From: Acidianus hospitalis
GTDB lineage: Archaea; Thermoproteota; Thermoprotei_A; Sulfolobales; Sulfolobaceae
NCBI GenBank assembly: GCA_046533895.1
Contig: JAWDOK010000007.1
Coordinates: 1-64,000, forward strand
Reading direction: 5' to 3'
DNA: 64,000 nucleotides
Below, in pieces: positions 31,648 through 41,099 of the stretch. Position 1 is the stretch's first letter, and each line of letters begins with the position of its first letter. A program made the position numbers and the translations under genes. A model generated the notes under the pieces. It had not been told where the DNA came from, made no database searches, and was given only the letters and a program-made list of their open reading frames with translations.

Positions 31648-32574
31648 ATGAAGGATAGATTTGGAAGAGACCTTGAAGACTTAAGAATTACGCTTACTCA
31701 TGCATGTAATTTTTCTTGCTTTTTCTGCCATATGGAAGGTGAAGGAAACGAAAATTTGTCAGGATTACCTTTACGCGATATACTACTTGTAGCCAAGGCT
31801 TCTAAAGATTTTGGGATAAAATACGTAAAATTAACAGGAGGAGAACCTACTTTACGAAGAGATTTAATAGAGATCGTTAAAGGCTTGAAATCGCTAGGTT
31901 TTGAAATTTCCATGACCACTAACGGTGTTCTACTTCCTAGACTAGCTACTAAATTAAAAGAAGCTGGATTATCTAGAGTCAACATTAGTCTTCACGCATT
32001 AGATAGGGAAACTTTTAAGAAAATTACTGGAGTTGACGCACTCGATAAGGTTTTAGAAGGAATAAAATCGGCTATTAATACTAATCTTAGACCTGTAAAA
32101 TTAAATTTTGTTGTAAATAAAATGAATATTAATGAAATAAAAGAGATCATAGATTTTTCGGAGAAACTAGGGATAGATGAATTACATTTAATAGAAATGC
32201 ACCCTGTAGGGTTAGGTAAATCTTCGTTTTCATATCACGAGAATTTAAATATAATAGAGGATTATCTAAAGAAGAATTCAACAAAAGTAACAATAAGGAA
32301 TAAGCATTTTAGACCTAGATATTATTTAAATTCCGGCTTAGTAGTAGAAGTAGTAAAACCTTATGCTAATCCAATATTTTGTGCCGGATGCAATAGAATA
32401 AGACTTACAGTAGACGGCAAGTTAAAAACATGTTTATATAGAGAAGATAAGGTAATCGATATCTCTGGAATACTTAAATCAAACTTGCCAGAAGACGACA
32501 AATTAGAACTAATAAAGGAGGCATTTAAGTTAGCAATAGCTATTAGAGAGCCGAATTTTAAATATACACTATGA
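31648..32574 (+). CDS. moaA: GTP 3',8-cyclase MoaA
   Basis: Radical SAM enzyme for the first step of molybdopterin synthesis. The 308 residues have the N-terminal cluster CNFSCFFC (CX3CX2C), the GGEPTLR motif, and the second cluster FCAGCNRIRLTVDGKLKTC near residue 255. Molybdo- and tungsto-enzymes are abundant in Sulfolobales. It overlaps the peptidase gene by four bases. Confidence 0.95.
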   Translation: MKDRFGRDLEDLRITLTHACNFSCFFCHMEGEGNENLSGLPLRDILLVAKASKDFGIKYVKLTGGEPTLRRDLIEIVKGLKSLGFEISMTTNGVLLPRLATKLKEAGLSRVNISLHALDRETFKKITGVDALDKVLEGIKSAINTNLRPVKLNFVVNKMNINEIKEIIDFSEKLGIDELHLIEMHPVGLGKSSFSYHENLNIIEDYLKKNSTKVTIRNKHFRPRYYLNSGLVVEVVKPYANPIFCAGCNRIRLTVDGKLKTCLYREDKVIDISGILKSNLPEDDKLELIKEAFKLAIAIREPNFKYTL

Positions 32575-33623
32575 GAATCAAAAAGCTTGAAGAGCTCTCT
32601 CAAAAATATAATAATTCGTGTATAATAATAAGTGGAGATCCTAATGTTTATTATTTTAGTAATTATAAAGGAGCAGGTAGTATAATATATTGTGACGGAG
32701 TTGCGACACTTTTAGCACCTCTATTAGAGGAGAATAGAGCCAGAGAAATAAGCGGGCTAGACGTTAAAATATATTATCCAAGTAATATAGCTAATGGGAT
32801 TCTTGTAGGCTCCTTATCAGATATTTTACCGAAGTTAATTACTAAGAATACTGTAGCATTAGATATTAACTGGTCTACTGTTAACGTTTATAGGCTTTTA
32901 TCCTCAAAATATAATTTAATTGATATATCAAAAGACATTTCTGAAATGCGTAGTATCAAAGACGAAGAAGAATTGGAAAAAATAAAGAAAGCTGGAGAAA
33001 TAACTTCAGAAGCAATGAAGGTTAGTATGGAGAAAATTCTAGAAGGTGAAATAACTGAAAAACAGCTATCTGGAATAATAGATTATACTATGAAAGCCAG
33101 TGGTGCTGAAGATTATGCTTTTCCTTCAATAGTAGCAGCAGGTAAAAATTCCTCTTTCCCTCATCATATTCCTACAGATAAGAAAATCCTAGAAAATGAT
33201 AATGTAGTTGTAGATATAGGAGCAAAATTTGATGGATACTGTTTTGATAGCACAAGAACCTTTAATGTTAAAGGCGAAGTAAGGAAAATCTATGAGATAG
33301 TTTTAGAGGCTCAATTAGAGGCAATAGATGCAGTAACATCTGGAGTAAATGCTTCAGAAATAGATAAGACTGCAAGAAAAGTTATTGAAAAATATGGATA
33401 TGGAAGATATTTTGTTCATTCTACTGGTCACGGAGTTGGTATAGAAGTTCATGAATCTCCTTATATATCGTTTAATTCTAACGATGTACTAAAGAAAAAC
33501 ATGGTAATAACTGTAGAGCCCGGCATATACATTAAAGATAAGTTCGGAGTACGGATAGAGGATACATTAATAGTAACAAACGGTAAACCCGAGGTTTTAG
33601 AAACGGCTTATAAGCTTTTGTAA
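32571..33623 (+). CDS. pepQ: Xaa-Pro dipeptidase (M24 family)
   Basis: A 350-residue metallopeptidase. The five metal ligands are visible: D in VVDIGAKFDGYCFD (two Asp), H in HSTGHGVGIEVHE, E in TVEPGIYI and E in RIEDTLIV. The N-terminal creatinase-like domain covers residues 1-125. It cleaves X-Pro dipeptides. It is the second gene after moaA, without functional link that I can see. Confidence 0.93.
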   Translation: MRIKKLEELSQKYNNSCIIISGDPNVYYFSNYKGAGSIIYCDGVATLLAPLLEENRAREISGLDVKIYYPSNIANGILVGSLSDILPKLITKNTVALDINWSTVNVYRLLSSKYNLIDISKDISEMRSIKDEEELEKIKKAGEITSEAMKVSMEKILEGEITEKQLSGIIDYTMKASGAEDYAFPSIVAAGKNSSFPHHIPTDKKILENDNVVVDIGAKFDGYCFDSTRTFNVKGEVRKIYEIVLEAQLEAIDAVTSGVNASEIDKTARKVIEKYGYGRYFVHSTGHGVGIEVHESPYISFNSNDVLKKNMVITVEPGIYIKDKFGVRIEDTLIVTNGKPEVLETAYKLL

Positions 33624-33674
33624 GGTTTTTTATAAAAACTATTTAATTAGCAGAGTCTCAGAATACTAATTGGC

Positions 33675-34313
33675 ATGGAAACATCAATATCTCAAGAAAA
33701 ATTGGTAGAAGAAATTGCAAAAAGAGTAAGAGAAATACTAGAACTTTTAGGGGAAGATCCAAACAGAGAAGGTTTAAGAGAAACGCCAGAGAGAGTTGCA
33801 AGAGCTTTAATAGAAATGACTTCTGGTCTAAGAAGTCCACCACCTAAAATAAAAGTATTTAATGCTAAAGATATAGGCGAAGATATAACTGAAGATGAAA
33901 ACGGAGATCAAGTAATTCTAATTAGAGATATACAATTCTCTTCCCTTTGCGAGCATCACCTCTTACCGTTTATAGGGAGGATTCATGTTGCTTATGTTGC
34001 CAATGGTGATGGTAAAGTTGCCGGATTTAGCAAAATAATAAGAATAGTTAACTATTATTCAGCAAGACCTCAGATCCAAGAGAGATTAGTTTCTCAGATA
34101 GCTGATGCAATAATGAATAGCGAAATAAAACCAAAGGGAGTTATGGTAATTGGTAATGGTATTCACATGTGTGCTTATGTGAGAGGAGTAAAAGACAAGG
34201 AAGCCAAGCTAGTTTCAGTAGCAACTAGAGGAGTCTTTAAGACAAACAGGGCATTAGTTAATCAAGTATTTAGATTATTAGATACTACGCATGAAAGAAG
34301 TTTAAGATTATAA
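33675..34313 (+). CDS. folE: GTP cyclohydrolase I
   Basis: A 212-residue FolE making dihydroneopterin triphosphate. It has GEDPNREGLRETPERVARA, the zinc motif FSSLCEHHLLPFIG (Cys, His), YSARPQIQERLVSQIA and GIHMCAYVRGVKD (second Cys). Archaea often use MptA instead, so a canonical FolE is typical of Sulfolobales. With the RFAP synthase gene at 39202 it points to a methanopterin-like C1 carrier. Confidence 0.95.
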   Translation: METSISQEKLVEEIAKRVREILELLGEDPNREGLRETPERVARALIEMTSGLRSPPPKIKVFNAKDIGEDITEDENGDQVILIRDIQFSSLCEHHLLPFIGRIHVAYVANGDGKVAGFSKIIRIVNYYSARPQIQERLVSQIADAIMNSEIKPKGVMVIGNGIHMCAYVRGVKDKEAKLVSVATRGVFKTNRALVNQVFRLLDTTHERSLRL

Positions 34314-34362
34314 GAAAGAAGAAAACTTTAAGTTTAATAAAGCGTTTTTTAAATTTTTAGTA

Positions 34363-35262
34363 ATGAAAGGAAGAGATAGAATTCTTAGTATTCTTAAAGA
34401 GAGGGGATCATTACCTCAAACTGAGTTAGTTAAGATTTCTGGAATGTCAAAGAGTAGAGTATCTGAAATACTTAATGAATTAGAAAAAGAAGGAATAATA
34501 TTCAGGAAACAATTAGTTGGAAAAAATCTTATAGTATCGTTAAATGAAACGAAATTTCTCAGGCTAGGAATTATAAATGCTGCAGAATATCCTTTTATTA
34601 TTCCATTTATAAAAAAACTTAGAGAAAAAGGAATAGAAGTTGAAGTAAAAATTTACGACAACGGTCTTCAAGTTACTAAAGATTTAGTCCTAGGTAAAAT
34701 AGACATGGGATTTTCGCCAGTTATTTCGCAAATAATATTTTCAAAAATATTTGATATAAAAATTATAGCAGGAGGTGCAAAGGGAGGTGCAGGAATAGTA
34801 GGCGAATCGTGCAATATAGGTTCTACAGTAATGTCTAGTATGGAAACATGGACTCTAGCAGAAGTAAAGAATGCTAATATAATTCCTTTTAATTCTCCAC
34901 AAGAGTTAGTTAAAAATTTTGAAACAAAAAAAGTTCCGGCAATAGCTATTTGGGAGCCTTATTTATCTATACTTGAGTCTAAAGGACATAAAGTAACTCA
35001 TGTATTTGAACCAAATCACTGTTGTACATTAGCTATAAGAAGCTCTTTAGAAGATGAGGAAAAAATAAAAGAGATATATGAAGATGCGTTTTCGTGGTTT
35101 TTATCTTCAAAAGATAGATGGATTTCGGATTATTCCAATTTATTAGGTGAGGATTACAATATAATGAAAAAAGCATCTGAAAGATATTACTTCGATAGCT
35201 ATTTAGATTTAAAAGAAGTTTACAAAAATTTGAAAAAAATGAATATATATATTCCGGCTTAA
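34363..35262 (+). CDS. One-component regulator: wHTH fused to periplasmic-binding-like domain
   Basis: A 299-residue protein. Residues 1-65 are a MarR/IclR-type winged helix (LPQTELVKISGMSKSRVSEIL, in parts). Residues 70-290 resemble substrate-binding proteins of the NMT1/SsuA type (LGIINAAEYPFIIPFIKKL, DMGFSPVISQIIF, AIAIWEPYLSIL) with no signal peptide, so it is a cytoplasmic sensor. Cysteines in GESCNIGS and NHCCTLA may bind a metal or a redox signal. It ends four bases into convergent glnA. The ligand is unknown. Confidence 0.78.
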   Translation: MKGRDRILSILKERGSLPQTELVKISGMSKSRVSEILNELEKEGIIFRKQLVGKNLIVSLNETKFLRLGIINAAEYPFIIPFIKKLREKGIEVEVKIYDNGLQVTKDLVLGKIDMGFSPVISQIIFSKIFDIKIIAGGAKGGAGIVGESCNIGSTVMSSMETWTLAEVKNANIIPFNSPQELVKNFETKKVPAIAIWEPYLSILESKGHKVTHVFEPNHCCTLAIRSSLEDEEKIKEIYEDAFSWFLSSKDRWISDYSNLLGEDYNIMKKASERYYFDSYLDLKEVYKNLKKMNIYIPA

Positions 35263-36674
35263 GAATCTAGATAATAGTATAACTCCATTGGATGCGGATA
35301 CATTTGTAGAGTCTTTGCTTCTTCTCTCTTTAAGTCGATGTATGTATCAAGTATTGTTGAATTGAATACTGGCTTTAAGAATTCTTTATCGCTCTCTAGT
35401 TCATCTAATGCCTCATCTAATGATCTCGGTAACTCTTTGATACCTAATTGCTTTCTCTTTTCTGGAGTTAGATGATAAATGTTCTCATCTACTGGATCTC
35501 CTGGATCTATTTTCTTATTTACTCCATCCAATGCGGCCATCAATATTGCAGCAAACGCTAAGTATGGATTGCAAGAAGGATCTGGCGCACGGTATTCTAT
35601 TCTCTTTGCTTTCTCTATTCCCTTATAATATGAGGGAACTCTAATTATTGCACTTCTATTAGATTTGCTCCAAGCAATGTATACTGGTGCCTCAAATCCG
35701 GGGACTAATCTTCTATAACTATTAACAGATGCGGAAACTATCGCAGACAATGCTCTTGCATGATGTAATATTCCCCCAATTACATATCTCCCTGTCTGGC
35801 TTATTTCTGCATATTCGTCATTAGGATCGTACATTAAATTCTTTTTGCCATCAGCAGTCCATAAACTGAAATGAGTATGCATTCCTGTTCCATTGTCTCC
35901 AAACATTGGCTTTGGCATGAAAGTTGCTACCATGCCATGTTTTGCCGCTACGTTCTTTACAACGTATTTTAGAGTTTGTACTTTATCTGCAGTATCTGCT
36001 AATGTTGAGAATCTAAAGTCTATTTCTCCTTGTCCTCCAGTAGCTACCTCATGATGAGTTGCCTCAATTGTGAATCCAAAATATTTAACTAGAGTTTCCA
36101 CAGCCTCCAGTCTTACATCCATTAATTGATCTACTGGTGGGGCTGGATAATAACCTTCTTTATATCTAATTACAAATCCTCCATTATTTTGCCATGGTGC
36201 TTCTCTAGCAATAATTTTGTATCCAGTTCCTCTTTGAGGGGTAGCTACATCAAGGTCTATTTTATCGAAAATGAAGAATTCCATTTCTGGACCAAAGAAG
36301 GAAGTATAACCTTGTGATAACTGGTATTTTTCAGCCTCCTCTGCTATGAATCTAGGATCTCTTTCAAATCTTCCTTTTCCTCCGCCCCAGAATACTTTAG
36401 TAATAACTCTCGCAACTCCTGGCGTCCAAGGAATTAATGTCATTGTTTCTGGTACTGGTAATAGCACCATATCGCTTTCGTAAATCATTGTAAAACCTTT
36501 TATGCTACTTCCATCAAGTTTTCCAAAGCCTGTCTTTACACTATTCTCATCAAACTCGCTTGCTGGGATTGTTATATGATGTAATCTCCCTGGAACATCT
36601 GTGAATTGTAAATCTACCCATTCAATTTTATTATCTTTTAAGAACTTTAACATGTCTTCTGGACTTGATGGCAT
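35259..36674 (-). CDS. glnA: Glutamine synthetase, type I
   Basis: A 471-residue GSI that makes glutamine from glutamate, ammonia and ATP as a dodecamer. The beta-grasp N-domain has EWVDLQFTDVPGRLHHITIP (in parts), and the catalytic domain FFGPEMEFFIFD, ATHHEVATGGQGEIDFRF (in parts), GTGMHTHFSLW, and the ATP motif SNRSAIIRVPSY. No adenylylation site (NLYDLP-type) is visible. Leaderless from the TATA box at 36695-36704. Confidence 0.97.
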   Translation of the reverse strand: MPSSPEDMLKFLKDNKIEWVDLQFTDVPGRLHHITIPASEFDENSVKTGFGKLDGSSIKGFTMIYESDMVLLPVPETMTLIPWTPGVARVITKVFWGGGKGRFERDPRFIAEEAEKYQLSQGYTSFFGPEMEFFIFDKIDLDVATPQRGTGYKIIAREAPWQNNGGFVIRYKEGYYPAPPVDQLMDVRLEAVETLVKYFGFTIEATHHEVATGGQGEIDFRFSTLADTADKVQTLKYVVKNVAAKHGMVATFMPKPMFGDNGTGMHTHFSLWTADGKKNLMYDPNDEYAEISQTGRYVIGGILHHARALSAIVSASVNSYRRLVPGFEAPVYIAWSKSNRSAIIRVPSYYKGIEKAKRIEYRAPDPSCNPYLAFAAILMAALDGVNKKIDPGDPVDENIYHLTPEKRKQLGIKELPRSLDEALDELESDKEFLKPVFNSTILDTYIDLKREEAKTLQMYPHPMELYYYLDS

Positions 36675-36694
36675 GAATCGAGTTCTGTTAAAGA

Positions 36695-36704
36695 GTATAT
36701 AAGC
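36695..36704 (-). promoter_or_regulatory. TATA box of glnA
   Basis: GTATATAAGC is centred 26 bases before the ATG at 36674, with purines on the upstream side as BRE. The transcript should begin at or next to the start codon. Confidence 0.55.
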
Positions 36705-36794
36705 TTTTATTGTAATTCGTATATAAAGTTTTTAGATGACAAAATAAATTTATAATTACTTTTCATGGCTACTGAAAAGTTTAAGTAATATCTT

Positions 36795-37406
36795 TTAAAA
36801 AATTTTTAACAATTTTCCATCTTCCATGCGTAAGTGAGAATTTGCGAATTGCGAATCATTTATGTCTTGAGTAGTAAATATCAATTCTATGGAATTTTTA
36901 CGCATTATCTCAATAGTTCTTTCTACGAAATACTCCTTATCATTAATGTTAGAGAACGCTTCGTCTATGAGTATAACCTTAGGTTTAGCAAGAATAGCAG
37001 TAAGTATGGAAACTCTTTCTCTTTGGCCTAGGCTCAGTTTGTCTACTTTTTCATCTAATGAGATTCCGTCTAACAGATCTTTATACTTTTCAAGTTCATT
37101 AATATCATATTTAATTTTCCTAATTTTGGCCCCCCACACTAAGTGGGATTTCACTTTAAGTCCAGGGATATAAGAGTCCGGAGTTATTATAACAGTTCCT
37201 CGCTTTTCAGGTGAAAGTTTTGTTACATCTACGTTGTTAATTTTAACATAACCTTCATCGATATTCAAAAATCCAGCTAAACTCCTCAAAAAAGTAGTTT
37301 TTCCACTACCGTTTTTACCAGTAATACATACTATTCCTTGTTCTTTGATTTGAGCATTAAGATAAAAATTGCCTAGCTTTTTTACTACTTTAGCTTCAAT
37401 TGTCAC
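36795..37406 (-). CDS. ABC transporter ATPase, possible partner of oxyanion permease
   Basis: A 203-residue nucleotide-binding domain: Walker A GKNGSGKTTFL at residues 30-40, Q-loop region near SYIPG, signature LSLGQRERVS, Walker B KVILIDEAFSN and the switch in IFTTQD (Gln for His). It lacks the C-terminal TOBE domain of ModC/WtpC. No permease lies beside it; the SBP and permease at 48014-49809 lack an ATPase, so this could complete them. It overlaps thioredoxin by four bases. Confidence 0.82.
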   Translation of the reverse strand: MTIEAKVVKKLGNFYLNAQIKEQGIVCITGKNGSGKTTFLRSLAGFLNIDEGYVKINNVDVTKLSPEKRGTVIITPDSYIPGLKVKSHLVWGAKIRKIKYDINELEKYKDLLDGISLDEKVDKLSLGQRERVSILTAILAKPKVILIDEAFSNINDKEYFVERTIEIMRKNSIELIFTTQDINDSQFANSHLRMEDGKLLKIF

Positions 37407-37801
37407 GATATATATTTTTTAATAGTATCCTCTAAAGTATTTTCATCAACTGCTCCAACTAGAGAATCCTTCAATTGCCCATCAACGAAAATTAGTGTAG
37501 TTGGTATATTCAGAACATTATATTTATCTGCAAGCTTCTGGTTTTCATCAACGTTAAGCCTTCCAAAGAATGCTTTATCCTTATATTTTTCTGCAATCTT
37601 CTTAAATATTGGCTCATATAAATGACAGGGAGCACACCAGTCAGCCCAACAGTCAATTACTACAACTTTATTTTTAGAAAGAATTTCGTCAAATTTATCC
37701 TCACTTACGCTTTCTGGCTCATATTTCGGCGATTTTATACTTTCTGCCTTTTTCTGTAACTTCTCAGCAATCTCCTTTATTAAGGACTCAATTTCGCTCA
37801 A
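37403..37801 (-). CDS. trxA: Thioredoxin
   Basis: A 132-residue thioredoxin with active site WADWCAPCHLYEP (WCAPC, Ala-Pro in place of Gly-Pro) and cis-Pro loop NIPTTLIFVDG. The first 25 residues are a charged helix not found in the minimal fold. It overlaps the acyl-CoA ligase-like gene by 14 bases and the ABC ATPase by four, so all three form one operon. Confidence 0.94.
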   Translation of the reverse strand: MSEIESLIKEIAEKLQKKAESIKSPKYEPESVSEDKFDEILSKNKVVVIDCWADWCAPCHLYEPIFKKIAEKYKDKAFFGRLNVDENQKLADKYNVLNIPTTLIFVDGQLKDSLVGAVDENTLEDTIKKYIS

Positions 37802-39161
37802 TTTTATCCACTATATATACTTTCTTTAGCCTCTTATAAAATGCAACTCTTTGGTTAACATAATTAAGTAGTTCGTCTTCAAGACCTTCTTTATGCTCTT
37901 TAACTATAACTTTAGCTACAGGCTGGGTACCTAGATTTCCAGCGTCTTCGCCGTAAACATATGCTTCCTTTACTAATGGATGAGAGAGTAAAATTTCCTC
38001 TAAATCTCTAGGGAAAATCGGATACCCCTTATATTTCAGCATTCTCTTTTTCACACCTTTGAAATAAAGTAACCCTTTTTCATCCATGCTAACTAAATCT
38101 CCAGTTTTTAGCCATTCTCCTTCAAATACTCTTTTAGTTTCTTCCTCATCTTTGTATCCTAACATAAGCCATGGAGCTTTTACCCATAATTCTCCAGTTT
38201 CTCCAATTTTTGCCTCTTCTCCATTATCCTTAACTACTTTTACTTCAGCATTAGGTAAAGGTTTACCTATGCTTATTACCTGAGAAAATTCAGGAGGCTG
38301 ATACGTTATTACTAATCCTTCCGTAAATCCATATTGTTGTACTATATCTTTATTAAATCTCTCCTTGAAAGCCTTTATTGTTGACGGGAATAATGGTGCT
38401 GCTGTACTAATACAGAGTCTTAAACTATCTAGATTACCTTCTTTCTCTTTAGCTAATGCATCGTAAACCATGGGTACTGTTGCTAGATAGTTTATTGAGA
38501 ACTTATCTATTGCAGATATTGTTTCTTTGGGATCAAATTTTCTCAAAACGTACATAAATCCACCGGCTTCCAAAGTTACTCCTAAAACGCTGTTACCCAG
38601 TACATGAGCTAACGGCACAGTTAATATACTAGAGATATCCTTAACTCCTAGAGCTTTATAAAGGGATGCAGAATTTAATTCAACTCTTCCTGCACTGTGC
38701 AATACTTGCATAGTCCTTCCTGCTATTCCGGCATAATAATAAATCAAGCCAACCTCATCTTCTCTATATTCATATGGCGAAGTTTGCTCATAACTGCCAT
38801 TGGTGGAGTTTATTATTACCTTATAGTCCTTTAATACGTTCTTTTCCCTTTCGTATACTTCATTGTCAGTGAAAACTAATGAAGGCTGAGAATCTTCTAA
38901 AATGAATTTTAAATCTTCTGCCGAGGTTAGCGGATCTATTGCTACTACTTTCCCGCCGGCCCAGTAAACACTTAAGTAATTTATTACGGATCTAGTTGAG
39001 TTAAACATTATATGCGCAACTGTTTCGCCAGGAGAGATTAATGATGCAGTTCTTCTAACTTCATCAACAACTTGTTGGTATGTTAAACTTCTATCTCCTC
39101 CTAAAAATGTCTTGGAAGGATTTTTCTTATACCACTCATAAAGGACTGTTGCTAAGCTCAT
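37788..39161 (-). CDS. AMP-forming acyl-CoA synthetase-like enzyme
   Basis: A 457-residue ANL-superfamily enzyme, shorter than usual acetyl- or acyl-CoA synthetases (500-650). It keeps the adenylation motifs QQYGFTEGLVITYQPPEF, TGELWVKAPWLMLGY and the hinge WLKTGDLVSMDEKG, with the C-terminal KVIVKE/YKRLKKVYIVD lysine. The P-loop STRS site is weak (YYAGIAGRTMQVLHSA). The acid substrate is unknown. First gene of an operon with thioredoxin. Confidence 0.8.
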   Translation of the reverse strand: MSLATVLYEWYKKNPSKTFLGGDRSLTYQQVVDEVRRTASLISPGETVAHIMFNSTRSVINYLSVYWAGGKVVAIDPLTSAEDLKFILEDSQPSLVFTDNEVYEREKNVLKDYKVIINSTNGSYEQTSPYEYREDEVGLIYYYAGIAGRTMQVLHSAGRVELNSASLYKALGVKDISSILTVPLAHVLGNSVLGVTLEAGGFMYVLRKFDPKETISAIDKFSINYLATVPMVYDALAKEKEGNLDSLRLCISTAAPLFPSTIKAFKERFNKDIVQQYGFTEGLVITYQPPEFSQVISIGKPLPNAEVKVVKDNGEEAKIGETGELWVKAPWLMLGYKDEEETKRVFEGEWLKTGDLVSMDEKGLLYFKGVKKRMLKYKGYPIFPRDLEEILLSHPLVKEAYVYGEDAGNLGTQPVAKVIVKEHKEGLEDELLNYVNQRVAFYKRLKKVYIVDKIERN

Positions 39162-39201
39162 GAGTAACCGTTTTAAACTTATAAAAAGGGTCTAAAAAAT
39201 A

Positions 39202-40059
39202 ATGAAGCTTATAGGTATTTCAAGGATTCATATTACACTATTTGACCTCGAAGGTAAGTACGGTAGACTAGACGGAGGGATGGGAGTAGCATTAAAATAT
39301 CCTAGGATTGTTATCAAGACTGGCGAATGCGAAGAAATTAACATAGATGGAGTTCCTAAGGAGAAGTTTTGCATAGAAGAGGACTACCCAGCTCACGTAG
39401 GTTTAGGGCATACGACACAGTATTTATTATCAATAACGAAGTATGCGTTCGAGAAGAATTTCCAGAGAAAGACCTCTGTAGAATTAGCCAAGTTAGTTAA
39501 AAGAGGTTCAACTTCTGGTATAGGTGTATATGCATTCGAATACGGCGGATTTATTGTAGATGGAGGTCATTCATTAAAAGTTAAGAAAGAGGCCTTACCT
39601 TCAGATTTTTCCACAGCCCCTCCACCACCGCTTTTGCTTAGAGTAGATTTTCCTTGGTACATTTATGTCAACATTCCAGAAGGCAGGAGAATATTTGGTA
39701 AAGAAGAATTGGCAGCATTTAAAAATGCTAAGCTTGAAGGATTAGATACTTTAGCTAGAGTAGTCCTCATGGAATTTATTCCTTCTGTCATAGAAAAAGA
39801 CTTAGAAAACGTACTGGACGCACTCGATAGAATACAAAATCTAGGTTTTAAAAAGATTGAGGTATCTTTGCAAACGGATAAGGTGAGAGAACTTATGAAA
39901 AAACTTAAGAGCAAAGGTTTCCCTAGCGGAATATCATCCTTTGGTCCAGCAGTTTATACGTTTGTCAATTCTAGAAGAGAAGGAGAAGAGCTAGTTTCTA
40001 CATTTGGTGGATTTTTAACAGAGCCAAATAATAAGGGGGCTAAGGTAGTTTGGAATTAG
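39202..40059 (+). CDS. Beta-ribofuranosylaminobenzene 5'-phosphate synthase
   Basis: A 285-residue GHMP-fold enzyme that condenses PRPP with 4-hydroxybenzoate or p-aminobenzoate, the first committed step to methanopterin-type pterins. Conserved segments are RIHITLFDLEGKYGRLDGGMG (in parts), the HVGLGHTTQ motif, KRGSTSGIGVYAFEYGGFIVDGGH (in parts) and PPPPLLLRVDFP. It fits a Sulfolobales pterin cofactor. It overlaps the downstream RNA methylase by 10 bases. Confidence 0.92.
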   Translation: MKLIGISRIHITLFDLEGKYGRLDGGMGVALKYPRIVIKTGECEEINIDGVPKEKFCIEEDYPAHVGLGHTTQYLLSITKYAFEKNFQRKTSVELAKLVKRGSTSGIGVYAFEYGGFIVDGGHSLKVKKEALPSDFSTAPPPPLLLRVDFPWYIYVNIPEGRRIFGKEELAAFKNAKLEGLDTLARVVLMEFIPSVIEKDLENVLDALDRIQNLGFKKIEVSLQTDKVRELMKKLKSKGFPSGISSFGPAVYTFVNSRREGEELVSTFGGFLTEPNNKGAKVVWN

Positions 40060-41096
40060 ATTATGATGAGTTTGTCATAGAAGAACTTAGGAAAGTGTAT
40101 GGGAAAAGTCTGAATAGCTTTCTGGATTCTATTAAAAGACCAAATTCAAGGCTTTACGTTAGGGTTAATACGTTAAAGACTACAGTGGATGAAGTTTTAC
40201 AATCGATGAAGGGGTTCAAGAAGGACGAAGATTTCCCTGAGGCTATCTATGCTGAAGTTAAAGGCCCTAATAAGTTAGAAAGTTTAGACTCTAAGGTTAT
40301 TGTAGATAAGAAAACTGCTGAGAGCGTAATGCTGGGAGCGGATGTTTACCCACCAGGGATTAAGAAGATAATAGCAAATGAAGGTAATTCTGTAGAAGTA
40401 GTAAGCGAAAACGGAATAACAGTTGCTAATGGAGAGTTAGTAAGGCTACCTGGAGGAAAATTTATGGTCAAGGTTTATAATTCTTTGTATTCTTCACCTA
40501 AGTTAGCAGATACAAAGGAAATAAAAGAAGGTAAAATTTACGTTCAAGGTAAAGCTTCGATGTATGTAGCTAGGATAATAGACCCTCAACCTGGAGAATT
40601 CATAGTAGATATGACCGCGGCTCCCGGAGGCAAATTATCACATATTTACCAACTAGAACCTAGAGCAAGAATTATAGGATTTGATCATACATATAAAAAA
40701 GTTGAAAAAATGAAACAGCTATTTAAGAAAATGAATGTAAACGTTCAAGTATTTGTTCACGATTCCAGATATTTAAGTGAGCTAGGGATAAAAGACGTGG
40801 ATAAGGTGCTTATAGATCCTCCATGCTCTGCTCTAGGATTAAGACCTAAAGTTTATGACAAAAAGACTAAAACGGATTTAATGAACCTTCATGCGTATCA
40901 AAAGCAATTCTTGAATTCGGCGTATGAGATTCTAAAGAAGGGCGGAGAGGTTATTTACTCTACGTGTACCGTTACTGAAATAGAGAATGAAGAAGTCGTT
41001 AACGACCCTAGATTTGATATAGAATATATGATAAGATTTCATCCTCAAATACATGACATGACTGGGTTTTTTATAGCTAAGTTGAAGAAGAAATAA
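40050..41096 (+). CDS. RNA m5C methyltransferase (NSUN family) with PUA domain
   Basis: A 348-residue SAM-dependent RNA methylase. Residues 1-150 include a PUA-like insertion (PGIKKIIANEGNSVEVVSENG, in parts); the catalytic domain has VDMTAAPGGKLSHI, DPPCSALGLRP (TC-loop PC) and YSTCTVTEIENEEVV (nucleophilic Cys). It starts with TTG inside the end of the RFAP synthase gene. Target may be tRNA or rRNA. Confidence 0.9.
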   Translation: MELDYDEFVIEELRKVYGKSLNSFLDSIKRPNSRLYVRVNTLKTTVDEVLQSMKGFKKDEDFPEAIYAEVKGPNKLESLDSKVIVDKKTAESVMLGADVYPPGIKKIIANEGNSVEVVSENGITVANGELVRLPGGKFMVKVYNSLYSSPKLADTKEIKEGKIYVQGKASMYVARIIDPQPGEFIVDMTAAPGGKLSHIYQLEPRARIIGFDHTYKKVEKMKQLFKKMNVNVQVFVHDSRYLSELGIKDVDKVLIDPPCSALGLRPKVYDKKTKTDLMNLHAYQKQFLNSAYEILKKGGEVIYSTCTVTEIENEEVVNDPRFDIEYMIRFHPQIHDMTGFFIAKLKKK

Positions 41097-41099
41097 TGT

